Below are positions 36,077-43,753 of a stretch of 64,000 nt of DNA, one piece after another. Source of the DNA: VRUE01 sp963716245. GTDB lineage: Bacteria; Actinomycetota; Thermoleophilia; Solirubrobacterales; 70-9. Under the pieces are notes generated by a model, which had not been told where the DNA came from, did not search any database, and saw only the letters and a program-made list of their open reading frames with translations. The number at the start of each line of letters is the position of its first letter. Positions within the stretch are counted from its first letter, which is position 1. The stretch lies in assembly GCA_963716245.1 (NCBI GenBank), contig OY970300.1:1178001-1242000 (forward strand), in the 5' to 3' direction. The translations under genes and the position numbers were made by a program.

Positions 36077-38561
36077 GCCGAGGGCCGCCGGCCCGAAGGT
36101 GAGCGTCTTCGTGCTCACCCACGACCACGTCGGCTGGATCTCCCAGGCGATCGACAGCGCCCTCGCGCAGGAGGCGCCCTTCGCCTTCGAGCTGCTCGTC
36201 GCCGACGACTGCTCCACCGACGGGACGCGGGAGGCGGTGCGCGGGTACGCCGAGCGTCACCCCGGCCTGATCCGAACCTTCCTGCCGGACCGCAACCTGG
36301 GCATCGCGGGGATCTGGCCACAGGCCGTGCGCGAGTGCCGCGGCGAGTACGTCGCGATCCTCGAGGGCGACGACCACTGGACCTCGCCGGACAAGCTCGC
36401 CCGCCAGGCGGCGCTGCTCGACTCGCGGCCCGGCTGGAGCAGCTGCTTCCACCGCGCGACGCTCTTCCACGACGACGGCAGCCGGCCGCCGCGTCCCGCG
36501 ACGCCGGCGTTCGATCGCGACGTCTTCGAGCTCGACGACCTGATCCGGTCCTGCTTCGTCCCCTTCCTGACCGTGATGTTTCGCCGCGACGTGCTCGGCG
36601 GCGTCCCGGACTGGGTCTTCTCCTACCGGTGCTTCGACTGGCTCTTCCACCTCTTCTGCGCCCGCCGTGGCCCGATCGGCTTCCTCGACGAGGACATGGC
36701 GGCCTACCGCGTGCACGCGGGGGGCAACTGGTCGGCGCGCGACCGGACCACCCAGCTCGAGGAGGATCTGCGCGTCTACGAGCGCCTCGCCGAGGAGCTG
36801 CCCGATCGCCGCGACCTGATCGAGCGCTGCGCCGAGAACCGACGCTGTCAGATGGCGGTGGAGGCGGCCCGGGTCCCGGCGACGACGCCGGTGGCGCTGG
36901 TCGATCCGCGCGGCGAGATGCCCGTCTACTTCAACGGCCGCCACGCGGCCTCCGTAGGCCCCGACGGGGGAGGAGGGCGTGCCTCGGAGGCGCTGCGCGC
37001 GCTCCCGGCCGGCGCGCCGCCCGAGGGCTCCATGGGCCTCCACTACCCGCCCCGCGAGCCGCCGCGGCCGGCCGTGGACGGCACCTGCGCCTGCGTCGTG
37101 CCGCGCTCTGCCGAGCCGGCCCTGGAGGACGACCCGGCGCTCTCGCGCCTGCTCGCGGGAGCCGGCGCGCCCGTTTGGAGCGACCGGTGGTGCCGGATCC
37201 ACGAAGTGGAGGTAGATTCCGCCGAGGCGGCACCGGAAACACGCGAGTGCGCCGATGAACCTATGGGTGCGCTGGTCGAAATCGCGGACGTACAGGTGCG
37301 GGAGCCGCTGCCGGCGGAGCTGCACGGCGGCTTCCTCGACGAGCCGCGGCCGGGCGCCGTGCTCGACGCCAGGACGGTCGACGTGCTCGGCTGGGCGCTC
37401 GGCGCCGAGCGCCGCGCGGTGGCGGTGGAGTTCGCGAGCGGCGGCGAGGTCTTCTGGCGCGCGCCGCTGCGGGCCGAGCGCCCGGACCTCGCCGAGGCCT
37501 TCCCGGATCGCGACGGGGCCCGCCGGGCGGGGTTCAGGACGACGCTCAACCTGCTGGCGACGCCGGCCGAGTTCGACCTGGAGGTGTCGGTCGTGCTGAA
37601 GGGGCAGCGCCGCGTCCCGCTGGCGAGCATCCGCGGCCGACACCGCTGGCGGCGCGATCGCTCGCCCGCCTTCGCCGAGCTGGTCTCCGTGGTGATCCCC
37701 TGTTACGAGCAGGCGCAGTTCCTCGGCGAGGCGATCGAGAGCGTCCTCGGTCAGACCTATCCCCACCTCGAGATCGTCGTCGTCGACGACGGCTCGACCG
37801 ACAACGCCTCGCGGATCGCCTCCCGCTACCCCGGCGTGCGCTGCGTCCGCCGGGAGAACGGCGGCGTCGCCGAAGCGCGCAACCTCGGCATCCGCAGCAC
37901 CAACGGCGACTTCCTGATCTTCCTCGACGCGGACGACCGGCTTCTTCCCGAGGCGGTCGAGGCGGGCGTGCGGGCGCTGGCGGAGCGTGCGGATTGCGCC
38001 GCGGCGGTCGGCACCCACGTCCGCACTGCCCACGACGGGACCCGCCTGAACACACACGACCAGCCAGCGGTCGATCGCGACCAGTACGCGCAGCTGATGC
38101 GCGACAACTGGGCGGGCTTCCCGGCGCGCGCGATCTACCGGCGCTCGCTGTTCGAGCACGTGCGTGGCTTCGACCCGAGCATCGACGCCGCCGCCGACTT
38201 CGGCTTCAACCTCGCCGTCGCGCGCGAGTTCCCGATCTGCAGCCACGCGGCGCTGGTCGCGGAGCACCGCGAGCACGGCCGCAACGTCAGCGCCGACGCG
38301 GCGACGATGCTGAGCGAGACGCTGATCGCGATGCGCCGCCAGCGCCGCCACGTGCGCGGCGACGCGGAGCTGAAGCGCGCCTACCGCGACGGCGTGCGCC
38401 ACTGGCGCCGGTACTGGGGCGACCTGCTGGTCGGGCAGGCGAGGCGCTCGCTGCGCGACCGCCGCTTCGGCGACGCGCTGCGCGAGGCGGCGCTGCTCGC
38501 CCGCCATCGGCCGGCGGCGCTGCCCCGCCTGCTCGGCTCCGCCCGCGGCCCGTCGGCCTGA
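36066..38561 (+). CDS. Bifunctional GT2-(B)-(A)-GT2 glycosyltransferase
   Basis: An 831-residue protein. The first GT2 domain (about 10-260) has VSVFVLTHDHVGWISQAIDS, VADDCSTDGTR and ILEGDDHWTSPDKLARQ. A divergent module B (about 275-375) has VALVDPRGEMPVYFNGRHA. Module A (about 420-525) has VDVLGWALGAERRAVAVEF, ERPDLAEAFPDRDG, GFRTTL. The second GT2 domain (about 538-831) has VSVVIPCYEQAQFLGEAIES, VVVDDGSTDNASR and FLDADDRLLP. The first half matches the preceding gene and the second half matches the compact GT2 at 33651, so it looks like a fusion of duplicated neighbours. Two catalytic centres on one chain fit synthesis of a repeating disaccharide, as in chondroitin-type synthases, though that is only analogy. 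Confidence 0.85.
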   Translation: MSARPRAAGPKVSVFVLTHDHVGWISQAIDSALAQEAPFAFELLVADDCSTDGTREAVRGYAERHPGLIRTFLPDRNLGIAGIWPQAVRECRGEYVAILEGDDHWTSPDKLARQAALLDSRPGWSSCFHRATLFHDDGSRPPRPATPAFDRDVFELDDLIRSCFVPFLTVMFRRDVLGGVPDWVFSYRCFDWLFHLFCARRGPIGFLDEDMAAYRVHAGGNWSARDRTTQLEEDLRVYERLAEELPDRRDLIERCAENRRCQMAVEAARVPATTPVALVDPRGEMPVYFNGRHAASVGPDGGGGRASEALRALPAGAPPEGSMGLHYPPREPPRPAVDGTCACVVPRSAEPALEDDPALSRLLAGAGAPVWSDRWCRIHEVEVDSAEAAPETRECADEPMGALVEIADVQVREPLPAELHGGFLDEPRPGAVLDARTVDVLGWALGAERRAVAVEFASGGEVFWRAPLRAERPDLAEAFPDRDGARRAGFRTTLNLLATPAEFDLEVSVVLKGQRRVPLASIRGRHRWRRDRSPAFAELVSVVIPCYEQAQFLGEAIESVLGQTYPHLEIVVVDDGSTDNASRIASRYPGVRCVRRENGGVAEARNLGIRSTNGDFLIFLDADDRLLPEAVEAGVRALAERADCAAAVGTHVRTAHDGTRLNTHDQPAVDRDQYAQLMRDNWAGFPARAIYRRSLFEHVRGFDPSIDAAADFGFNLAVAREFPICSHAALVAEHREHGRNVSADAATMLSETLIAMRRQRRHVRGDAELKRAYRDGVRHWRRYWGDLLVGQARRSLRDRRFGDALREAALLARHRPAALPRLLGSARGPSA

Positions 38562-38568
38562 GGACGGC

Positions 38569-39735
38569 GTGCCGGTCGCGGTCGTCGGCGGAGCGCTCGC
38601 GAACAAGCCGTTCGTCGGCGGCGAGGCATGGGTGCGGCTCTCGTGGGTCCTCGGGCTGCGCCGGCTCGGCTTCGACGTCTACTTCGCCGAGCAGCTATCG
38701 AGCGAGGACTGCGTCGACGAGTCCGGTGGGCCGGCGGACTTCGCTGCCTCGGCCAACCGCGCCTACTTCGACTCGGTGGTCCGCGACTTCGGCTTGGAGG
38801 GAAGGGCCGGCGTGGTCTGCGACGGCGGTGCCGAGACCAGCGGCCTCGGCCTCGACGAGCTGGTCGAGGCCGCCGCCGGCGCGGACGTGCTGTTCAACCT
38901 CAGCGGGCACCTCTCGCACGGGGCGCTGCTGGCGGGGCCGCGGACGACGGTCTACGTCGACCTCGACCCCGGCTACACCCAGGCCTGGCACGCCGACCCC
39001 GCCGTGCCCTTCCGGATCGCCCCGCACGACCGCTACGCGACGGTCGGTACCAACGTCGGCAGGCCGGGCTGCCCGATCCCCCCCTGCGGGCTCGACTGGA
39101 TCCCGACCCTGCCGCCGCTGCCGCTCGACGAGTGGCCGCCGCAGCCGCCGCCGGCCGGGCCGCTGCGCCTGACCACGGTCGCGACCTGGCGCAGTGCCTA
39201 CGGGGAGGTCCGGATCGGCGGCCGGACGACGGCGCCGAAGCACCGCCAGCACCGTCGCCTGCTCGAGCTGCCCGAACGCCTGGAGGGGGTCGAGCTCGAG
39301 CTCGCACTCGACATCCACCCGGGCGACTCGGCCGACCGCGAGGCGCTGATCGCGCATGGCTGGAAGCTCGCCGAGCCGCGCCGGGTCGCCCGCACGCCGC
39401 AGGCTTTCCGCGAGTACGTCGGCGCCTCGGGCGGCGAGCTCTCGGCTGCGCAAGGGGCCTACGTCGAAACGGGCAGCGGCTGGTTCAGCGACCGGACAGC
39501 CGCCTACCTCGCCGCCGGCAGGCCGGCCGTCGTCCAGGCGACCGGCCTGCGCGGCCTGCCTCGCGACCGGGGCCTGTTCGGCTTCGACTCGCTCGACGCC
39601 GCGGTGAGCGCCGTGGAAGCGGTCGCCGCCGACCCCGCGGAGCAGGGGGCCGCGGCGCGCGAGCTGGCCGAGCGCCGGCTCGACTCCGACGTCGTCCTCG
39701 GCCGGCTGCTCTCGATCGTCGGCGTCGGGGGCTAG
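38569..39735 (+). CDS. CgeB-like glycosyltransferase, paralogue 3
   Basis: A 388-residue member of the four-copy family. The opening VVGGALANKPFVGGEAWVRL with LRRLGFDVYFAEQL matches its paralogues. The middle has YVDLDPGYTQAW and GRPGCPIPPCGLDW, and the C-terminal half has GSGWFSDRTAAYLAAGRPAV, then QATGLRGLP where other members read QDTGF. The Asp-to-Ala change in that motif marks it as the most divergent copy. It starts with GTG 7 bp after the double GT2 gene and ends 4 bp before the next paralogue, so the last two copies are a tandem duplication. Confidence 0.8.
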   Translation: MPVAVVGGALANKPFVGGEAWVRLSWVLGLRRLGFDVYFAEQLSSEDCVDESGGPADFAASANRAYFDSVVRDFGLEGRAGVVCDGGAETSGLGLDELVEAAAGADVLFNLSGHLSHGALLAGPRTTVYVDLDPGYTQAWHADPAVPFRIAPHDRYATVGTNVGRPGCPIPPCGLDWIPTLPPLPLDEWPPQPPPAGPLRLTTVATWRSAYGEVRIGGRTTAPKHRQHRRLLELPERLEGVELELALDIHPGDSADREALIAHGWKLAEPRRVARTPQAFREYVGASGGELSAAQGAYVETGSGWFSDRTAAYLAAGRPAVVQATGLRGLPRDRGLFGFDSLDAAVSAVEAVAADPAEQGAAARELAERRLDSDVVLGRLLSIVGVGG

Positions 39736-39739
39736 GGCG

Positions 39740-40885
39740 GTGGGGGAGCGGCTGAAGATTCTGCTCAGCGGCATGGTCGCCGGCGACCCGCACCAGGGCG
39801 GCGCCACGTGGGCGGTCCTGCAGTACCTCGCCGGGCTGCGCGCGCTCGGGCACGAGGTCGTCCTGGTCGAGCCTGTGGGAGGACGGGACGGGGCGGACCC
39901 GCTCGCGCCCGGTTCGCCGGTCGTCGCCTACTTCGAGTCGCTGCCGCTTCCCGATGGCTGTGCGGCACTGCTGGCGAGGGGGACCGAGCGGACGGTCGGG
40001 ATGCCGTACCGGGAGCTCGCCGCGTTCGCCCGCGAGGCGGACCTGCTGCTCAACGTCTCCGGGATGCTGCGCGACGAGCGGCTGCTCGAGCCGATCCCGG
40101 TGCGCGCGTTCCTCGACCTCGACCCGGGCTTCAACCAGGTCTGGCAGGCGAGCGGGGAGGAGATGGGCTTCGACCTGCACACCCACTTCGCGACGGTCGG
40201 CCTGCGGGTGGGGCGCGAGGGGTGCCCGATCCCGAGCTGCGGGCGGGAGTGGCTGCACACGCTGCCGCCGGTGGTCCTCGGCCTCTGGCCTTCGGCGGGG
40301 TCACCCCCGGCGGATGGCGCCTTCACCACGGTCGGGCACTGGCGCAGCTACGGCTCGATGCACCACGACGGGATCCACTACGGCCAGCGAGCCCACTCGC
40401 TGCGCGACCTGTTCGAGCTGCCGGGAGCCGGCGGCGCGCGCTTCCGGCTGGCGCTGGGGATCCACCCGGATGAGGAGGGGGACCTGACGGCCCTGCGGTC
40501 GAACGGCTGGGAGCTGGTCGATCCGCTCGTCGTCGCGGGCACGCCCACGACGTACGCGGAGTTCGTCCGCGGCTCGAAGGCCGAGCTGTCGGTCGCCAAG
40601 AGCGGCTACGTCGCCTCGCGCAGCGGCTGGTTCAGCGATCGCAGCGCCTGCTACCTGGCGAGCGGCCGGCCCGTGGCCGCGCAGGACACGGGCTTCGGCG
40701 ACGTGCTGCCGACCGGGGAGGGGCTGCTGCGCTTCGGCACCGTCGAGGAAGCCGCCGCCGCGGTCGCGGCGATCGAGGCGGACCCCGACCGGCACGGCAG
40801 GGCGGCGCGGGCGCTTGCCGAGGGGCACCTCGATGCGGCGAAGGTGCTGCCGTCGCTGCTGGAGCGGCTTGGGAGTGGGGCATAA
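39740..40885 (+). CDS. CgeB-like glycosyltransferase, paralogue 4
   Basis: A 381-residue member of the four-copy family: GGATWAVLQYLAGLRALGHE at the N-terminus, AFLDLDPGFNQVW and GREGCPIPSCGREW in the middle, then RSGWFSDRSACYLASGRPVA and QDTGFGDVLPTGEGLLRF. The GTG start lies 4 bp after the previous paralogue. It is the last gene before a likely internal promoter at 40869-40896, which partly overlaps its 3' end, so the transferase block and the sugar-modifying genes that follow may be separately controlled. Confidence 0.82.
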   Translation: MGERLKILLSGMVAGDPHQGGATWAVLQYLAGLRALGHEVVLVEPVGGRDGADPLAPGSPVVAYFESLPLPDGCAALLARGTERTVGMPYRELAAFAREADLLLNVSGMLRDERLLEPIPVRAFLDLDPGFNQVWQASGEEMGFDLHTHFATVGLRVGREGCPIPSCGREWLHTLPPVVLGLWPSAGSPPADGAFTTVGHWRSYGSMHHDGIHYGQRAHSLRDLFELPGAGGARFRLALGIHPDEEGDLTALRSNGWELVDPLVVAGTPTTYAEFVRGSKAELSVAKSGYVASRSGWFSDRSACYLASGRPVAAQDTGFGDVLPTGEGLLRFGTVEEAAAAVAAIEADPDRHGRAARALAEGHLDAAKVLPSLLERLGSGA

Positions 40886-40896
40886 AGAACTAGTCT
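40869..40896 (+). promoter_or_regulatory. Candidate internal promoter before wecE-like gene
   Basis: TTGGGA (40869-40874) and TAGTCT (40891-40896) are separated by 16 bases and end 10 bases before the ATG of the aminotransferase gene. The first element lies within the end of the preceding gene. No Shine-Dalgarno is seen between the -10 box and the ATG, so the message would have almost no leader. Confidence 0.5.
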
Positions 40897-40906
40897 GTTT
40901 GCGGCG

Positions 40907-42058
40907 ATGGAGGCCGTCCCTTTCAGCAAGCCGTTCCTGGCCGGGACGGAGGTCGAGTACGTGCGGCAGGCGGCGGAGCGGGGGCTCGCCAGCGGCGGCC
41001 CGTTCACGGATCGCTGCGAGCGCTGGCTGGAGGAGCGGACGGGATCCGCGCGGGCCTTCCTCTCGCACTCGGGCACGGGGGCGCTGGAGGCGGCCGCGAT
41101 CCTCGCCGGGCTCGGGCCGGGCGACGAGGCGATCGTGCCCTCCTTCGCCTACCCGACGATGGCGACGGCGGTCGTCAGGCAGGGCGCGACGCCGGTCTTT
41201 GTCGACGTCGACCCGGACACGCTGAACCTCGATCCGGCCTGCGTCGAGGCCGCGGTCGGGCCGAGGACGCGGGCGATCGTCGCCGTCCACTACGGCGGCG
41301 TCGGCTGCGCGATGGAGGATCTGCTGCGGATCGCGGCCGCGAGCGAGTCGATCCTGATCGAGGACGCCGCCCACTGCCTGCTCGCCTCGCGCGTGGGGCG
41401 CCCGCTCGGCGCGATCGGCGATCTCGGCACCTTCAGCTTCCACCACACCAAGAACCTGACCTGCGGCGAGGGCGGCGCGCTGCTGGTCAACCGGGCGGAT
41501 CTGCGAGAGCGGGCCGAGGTCGTCTGGGAGAAGGGCACCGACCGGAGCCGCTTCGCGCGCGGGGAAGTCGACCGCTACGAGTGGCTCGACGTCGGCTCGT
41601 CGTTCGCCGCGAGCGAGCTGAGCGCCGCCTTCCTCTGGGGCCAGCTGGAGGTCGCCGAGCACGTGACTGCGCGGCGCCGCGCGATCTGGGACCGCTACCA
41701 CGAGGCGCTCGGCCCGCTCGAAGTCGAGGGTCTTCTGCGGCGCCCGATGGTCCCGGACGCGCACAGCCACAACGGGCATGTCTACTACCTGCTCCTGCCG
41801 ACCCGGGCGGGCCGCGAAGCGCTGATCGCCGACCTGCGCGAGCGCGGGATCGGGGCCGCCTTCCACTACGTCCCCCTGCACAGCTCGCCGGCGGGCCGCA
41901 GGTTCGGCCGCGCGGCGGGCGACCTGCCCCATACCGAGCAATTGAGCCTCAGGCTCGTCCGGCTGCCGCTCTGGGCAGGCCTCGACGCCGCGGCGGTCGG
42001 GCGGGTCGTCGACGCCGTGCGGGCGAGCGTCGGCGGCTCGGTCGAAGCGAGGGCGTAG
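40907..42058 (+). CDS. wecE: dTDP-4-amino-4,6-dideoxygalactose transaminase (WecE/RffA-like)
   Basis: A 383-residue PLP-dependent sugar aminotransferase of the DegT/DnrJ/EryC1 family. It closely follows the WecE pattern: PFSKPFLAGTEVEYV, GGPFTDRCERWLEERTG, HSGTGALEAAA, PGDEAIVPSFAYP, PLP-contact Asp153 (IEDAAHC), Schiff-base Lys182 (FSFHHTKNL), GEGGALL and DRSRFARGEVDRYEW. WecE turns dTDP-4-keto-6-deoxyglucose into dTDP-fucosamine using glutamate. The dTDP-glucose enzymes RmlA/RmlB are not in the window, so the keto sugar must come from elsewhere. It supplies an amino deoxy sugar to the locus glycan, and the free amine could be a site for acylation or sulfation. Confidence 0.9.
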   Translation: MEAVPFSKPFLAGTEVEYVRQAAERGLASGGPFTDRCERWLEERTGSARAFLSHSGTGALEAAAILAGLGPGDEAIVPSFAYPTMATAVVRQGATPVFVDVDPDTLNLDPACVEAAVGPRTRAIVAVHYGGVGCAMEDLLRIAAASESILIEDAAHCLLASRVGRPLGAIGDLGTFSFHHTKNLTCGEGGALLVNRADLRERAEVVWEKGTDRSRFARGEVDRYEWLDVGSSFAASELSAAFLWGQLEVAEHVTARRRAIWDRYHEALGPLEVEGLLRRPMVPDAHSHNGHVYYLLLPTRAGREALIADLRERGIGAAFHYVPLHSSPAGRRFGRAAGDLPHTEQLSLRLVRLPLWAGLDAAAVGRVVDAVRASVGGSVEARA

Positions 42059-42064
42059 GCGTCC

Positions 42065-43051
42065 GTGGCGGGTGCGGCGCCGTCGGACGCGGAGCTTCGC
42101 GACGGGCTCGAGCGGGCCCTGGCGGAGCTCGGCGCCCCGGCGCCGGTCGCGATCTCGCGCCGCGAGTCCGAGTACCGAACCAGCTTTCCGCTCGAACGGC
42201 TGGACGTCTCCCTCGCGGACGGCACGGAGCTGCGGCTCGCCTTCAAGCGGCTGGACTGGCACGGATTAGAGCCGGAGACGCGACTCGCCAAGCCCGAGTT
42301 CCTCCACGACCCGCAGCGCGAGCCGGCGGTCTACGCCTCGATCCTGGCGCCGGCCTCGCTCGGCGCCCCGCGCTACCACGGGGCGGTGCTCGACCCGGAC
42401 GCGGAGCGCCACTGGCTCTTCGTCGAGTGGGTCGAAGGGAGGGAGCTGTACCAGGTGGGGGAGCCGCGGCTCTGGCAGGCGGCAGCGAGGTGGCTGGGGG
42501 AGATGCATTTGAGGCTCGCCGCCGATCTCCCCCGCCACGCCCGCGTCGCTCGCCTGATCGACTACGACGAGGCCTACTATCGGCGCTGGATCGAGCGGGC
42601 CCGGGAGTTCGCTGCGGGCGACGAGCGCCGCACGTCGGCGGTGAGGCGGATCGCCGAGCGCTACGACGCGGTCGTCGAGGGCCTGCTCCAGATGCCGAAG
42701 ACCGTCGTCCACGGCGAGTTCTACGCCGCCAACGTGCTGCTTGCCGACGACGGCGTGGCGCCGCGGGTCTGCCCGGTCGACTGGGAGCTGGCCGCCGCCG
42801 GCCCCGGCCCGATCGACCTCGCCACCCTGGTCAGCGGGGGCTGGGAGGAGCACGAGCGGGATGCGCTCGTCGCCGCCTACCGCGACGCGGTCGGGCCGGG
42901 CTCCTTCACGTCCCGTCAGCTCGATCTCGCCCGCCTCCACCTCGCCGTCCAGTGGCTGGGCTGGGCGCCGTCCGAGTGGGTGCCGCCCGAGGGCCAGCGC
43001 CACGACTGGCTGGACGAGGCAGTCACCCTGGCTGAAAGGCTCTGTCTCTGA
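42065..43051 (+). CDS. Aminoglycoside phosphotransferase-fold kinase
   Basis: A 328-residue protein with the APH/choline-kinase fold. LFVEWVEGRELY is the hinge, VVHGEFYAANVLL (about 213-225) the catalytic loop, and CPVDWELAAAGPGPIDLATL the metal-binding region. In typical APH enzymes the catalytic loop reads HGD; here it is HGE, so the base would be glutamate or activity is altered. It lies between a sugar aminotransferase and a ChbG-like deacetylase gene with spacings of 6 and -1 bp. A sugar kinase or glycan phosphotransferase is therefore more plausible than antibiotic resistance. The start is GTG. Confidence 0.72.
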   Translation: MAGAAPSDAELRDGLERALAELGAPAPVAISRRESEYRTSFPLERLDVSLADGTELRLAFKRLDWHGLEPETRLAKPEFLHDPQREPAVYASILAPASLGAPRYHGAVLDPDAERHWLFVEWVEGRELYQVGEPRLWQAAARWLGEMHLRLAADLPRHARVARLIDYDEAYYRRWIERAREFAAGDERRTSAVRRIAERYDAVVEGLLQMPKTVVHGEFYAANVLLADDGVAPRVCPVDWELAAAGPGPIDLATLVSGGWEEHERDALVAAYRDAVGPGSFTSRQLDLARLHLAVQWLGWAPSEWVPPEGQRHDWLDEAVTLAERLCL

Positions 43052-43749
43052 TGCCGACCCGATTCCTGATCGTCAACGCCGACGATCTCGGGCTGTCGCC
43101 CGGGGTCAACGCCGGCATCGCGGCGGCGCACGACGACGGCATCGTGACCAGCGCCAGCCTGATGGTCCGCAAGCCCGCCGCAGCGGCGACCGCGGCGCTG
43201 GCCCGCGAGCATCCGTCGCTCGCGGTCGGCCTGCACATCGACATTGGCCAGTGGGACTACGAGGAGGGTGAGTGGAAGGTGGCCTACGAGCGCTGCGCGC
43301 TCGACGACGCGGCGGCGGTCGAGTGCGAGTGCCGGGCGCAGCTCGACGCCTTTCGGCGACTGATCGGGCGCGATCCGACCCACCTGGACTCCCACCAGCA
43401 CACGCACATGAGCGAGCCGGTCGCCTCGGTCGCCGAGCGACTGGCCGACGAGCTGGCAGTCCCCTTGCGCGGCCGGGCGGTTCGTTACGAGGGCGGCTTC
43501 TACGGTCAGAGCGGCAGGGGCGTCCCCTATCCGGAGGGGATCTCGGTCGAGCGCCTGGTCGAGCTGATCGAGTCGCTGCCGGCCGGTTGGACCGAGATGG
43601 GCTGTCATCCGGGCATCGGCCTCTCGGACGAGTCCTCCTACAGCGCCGAGCGCGAGCGGGAGGTCGAGGTCCTCCGCGACCCCCGCGTCAGAGCCGCGAT
43701 CGACGCGGCTGGGGTCGAGCTGCGCTCGTTCGCCGACCTCGGTGCGTAG
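43051..43749 (+). CDS. ChbG/HpnK (YdjC-like) carbohydrate deacetylase
   Basis: A 232-residue member of the YdjC/ChbG family, which removes an acetyl group from N-acetylated sugars using a divalent metal. The expected residues are present: D11-D12 in VNADDLGLSPGVN, His62 in VGLHIDIG, His111/115/117 in THLDSHQHTHM and a late His in EMGCHPGIG. The length is slightly shorter than E. coli ChbG. The ATG overlaps the stop of the kinase gene (TGATG). It ends the rightward locus and converges on an epimerase gene with a 4-bp gap. It may de-acetylate an amino sugar before further modification such as N-sulfation, but that is inference. Confidence 0.85.
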   Translation: MPTRFLIVNADDLGLSPGVNAGIAAAHDDGIVTSASLMVRKPAAAATAALAREHPSLAVGLHIDIGQWDYEEGEWKVAYERCALDDAAAVECECRAQLDAFRRLIGRDPTHLDSHQHTHMSEPVASVAERLADELAVPLRGRAVRYEGGFYGQSGRGVPYPEGISVERLVELIESLPAGWTEMGCHPGIGLSDESSYSAEREREVEVLRDPRVRAAIDAAGVELRSFADLGA

Positions 43750-43753
43750 CCGC

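Noticed and set aside
42065..43051. Aminoglycoside resistance gene
   Set aside because: The fold is right, but it sits inside a sugar-modification series and the catalytic loop is HGE; a sugar kinase fits better.
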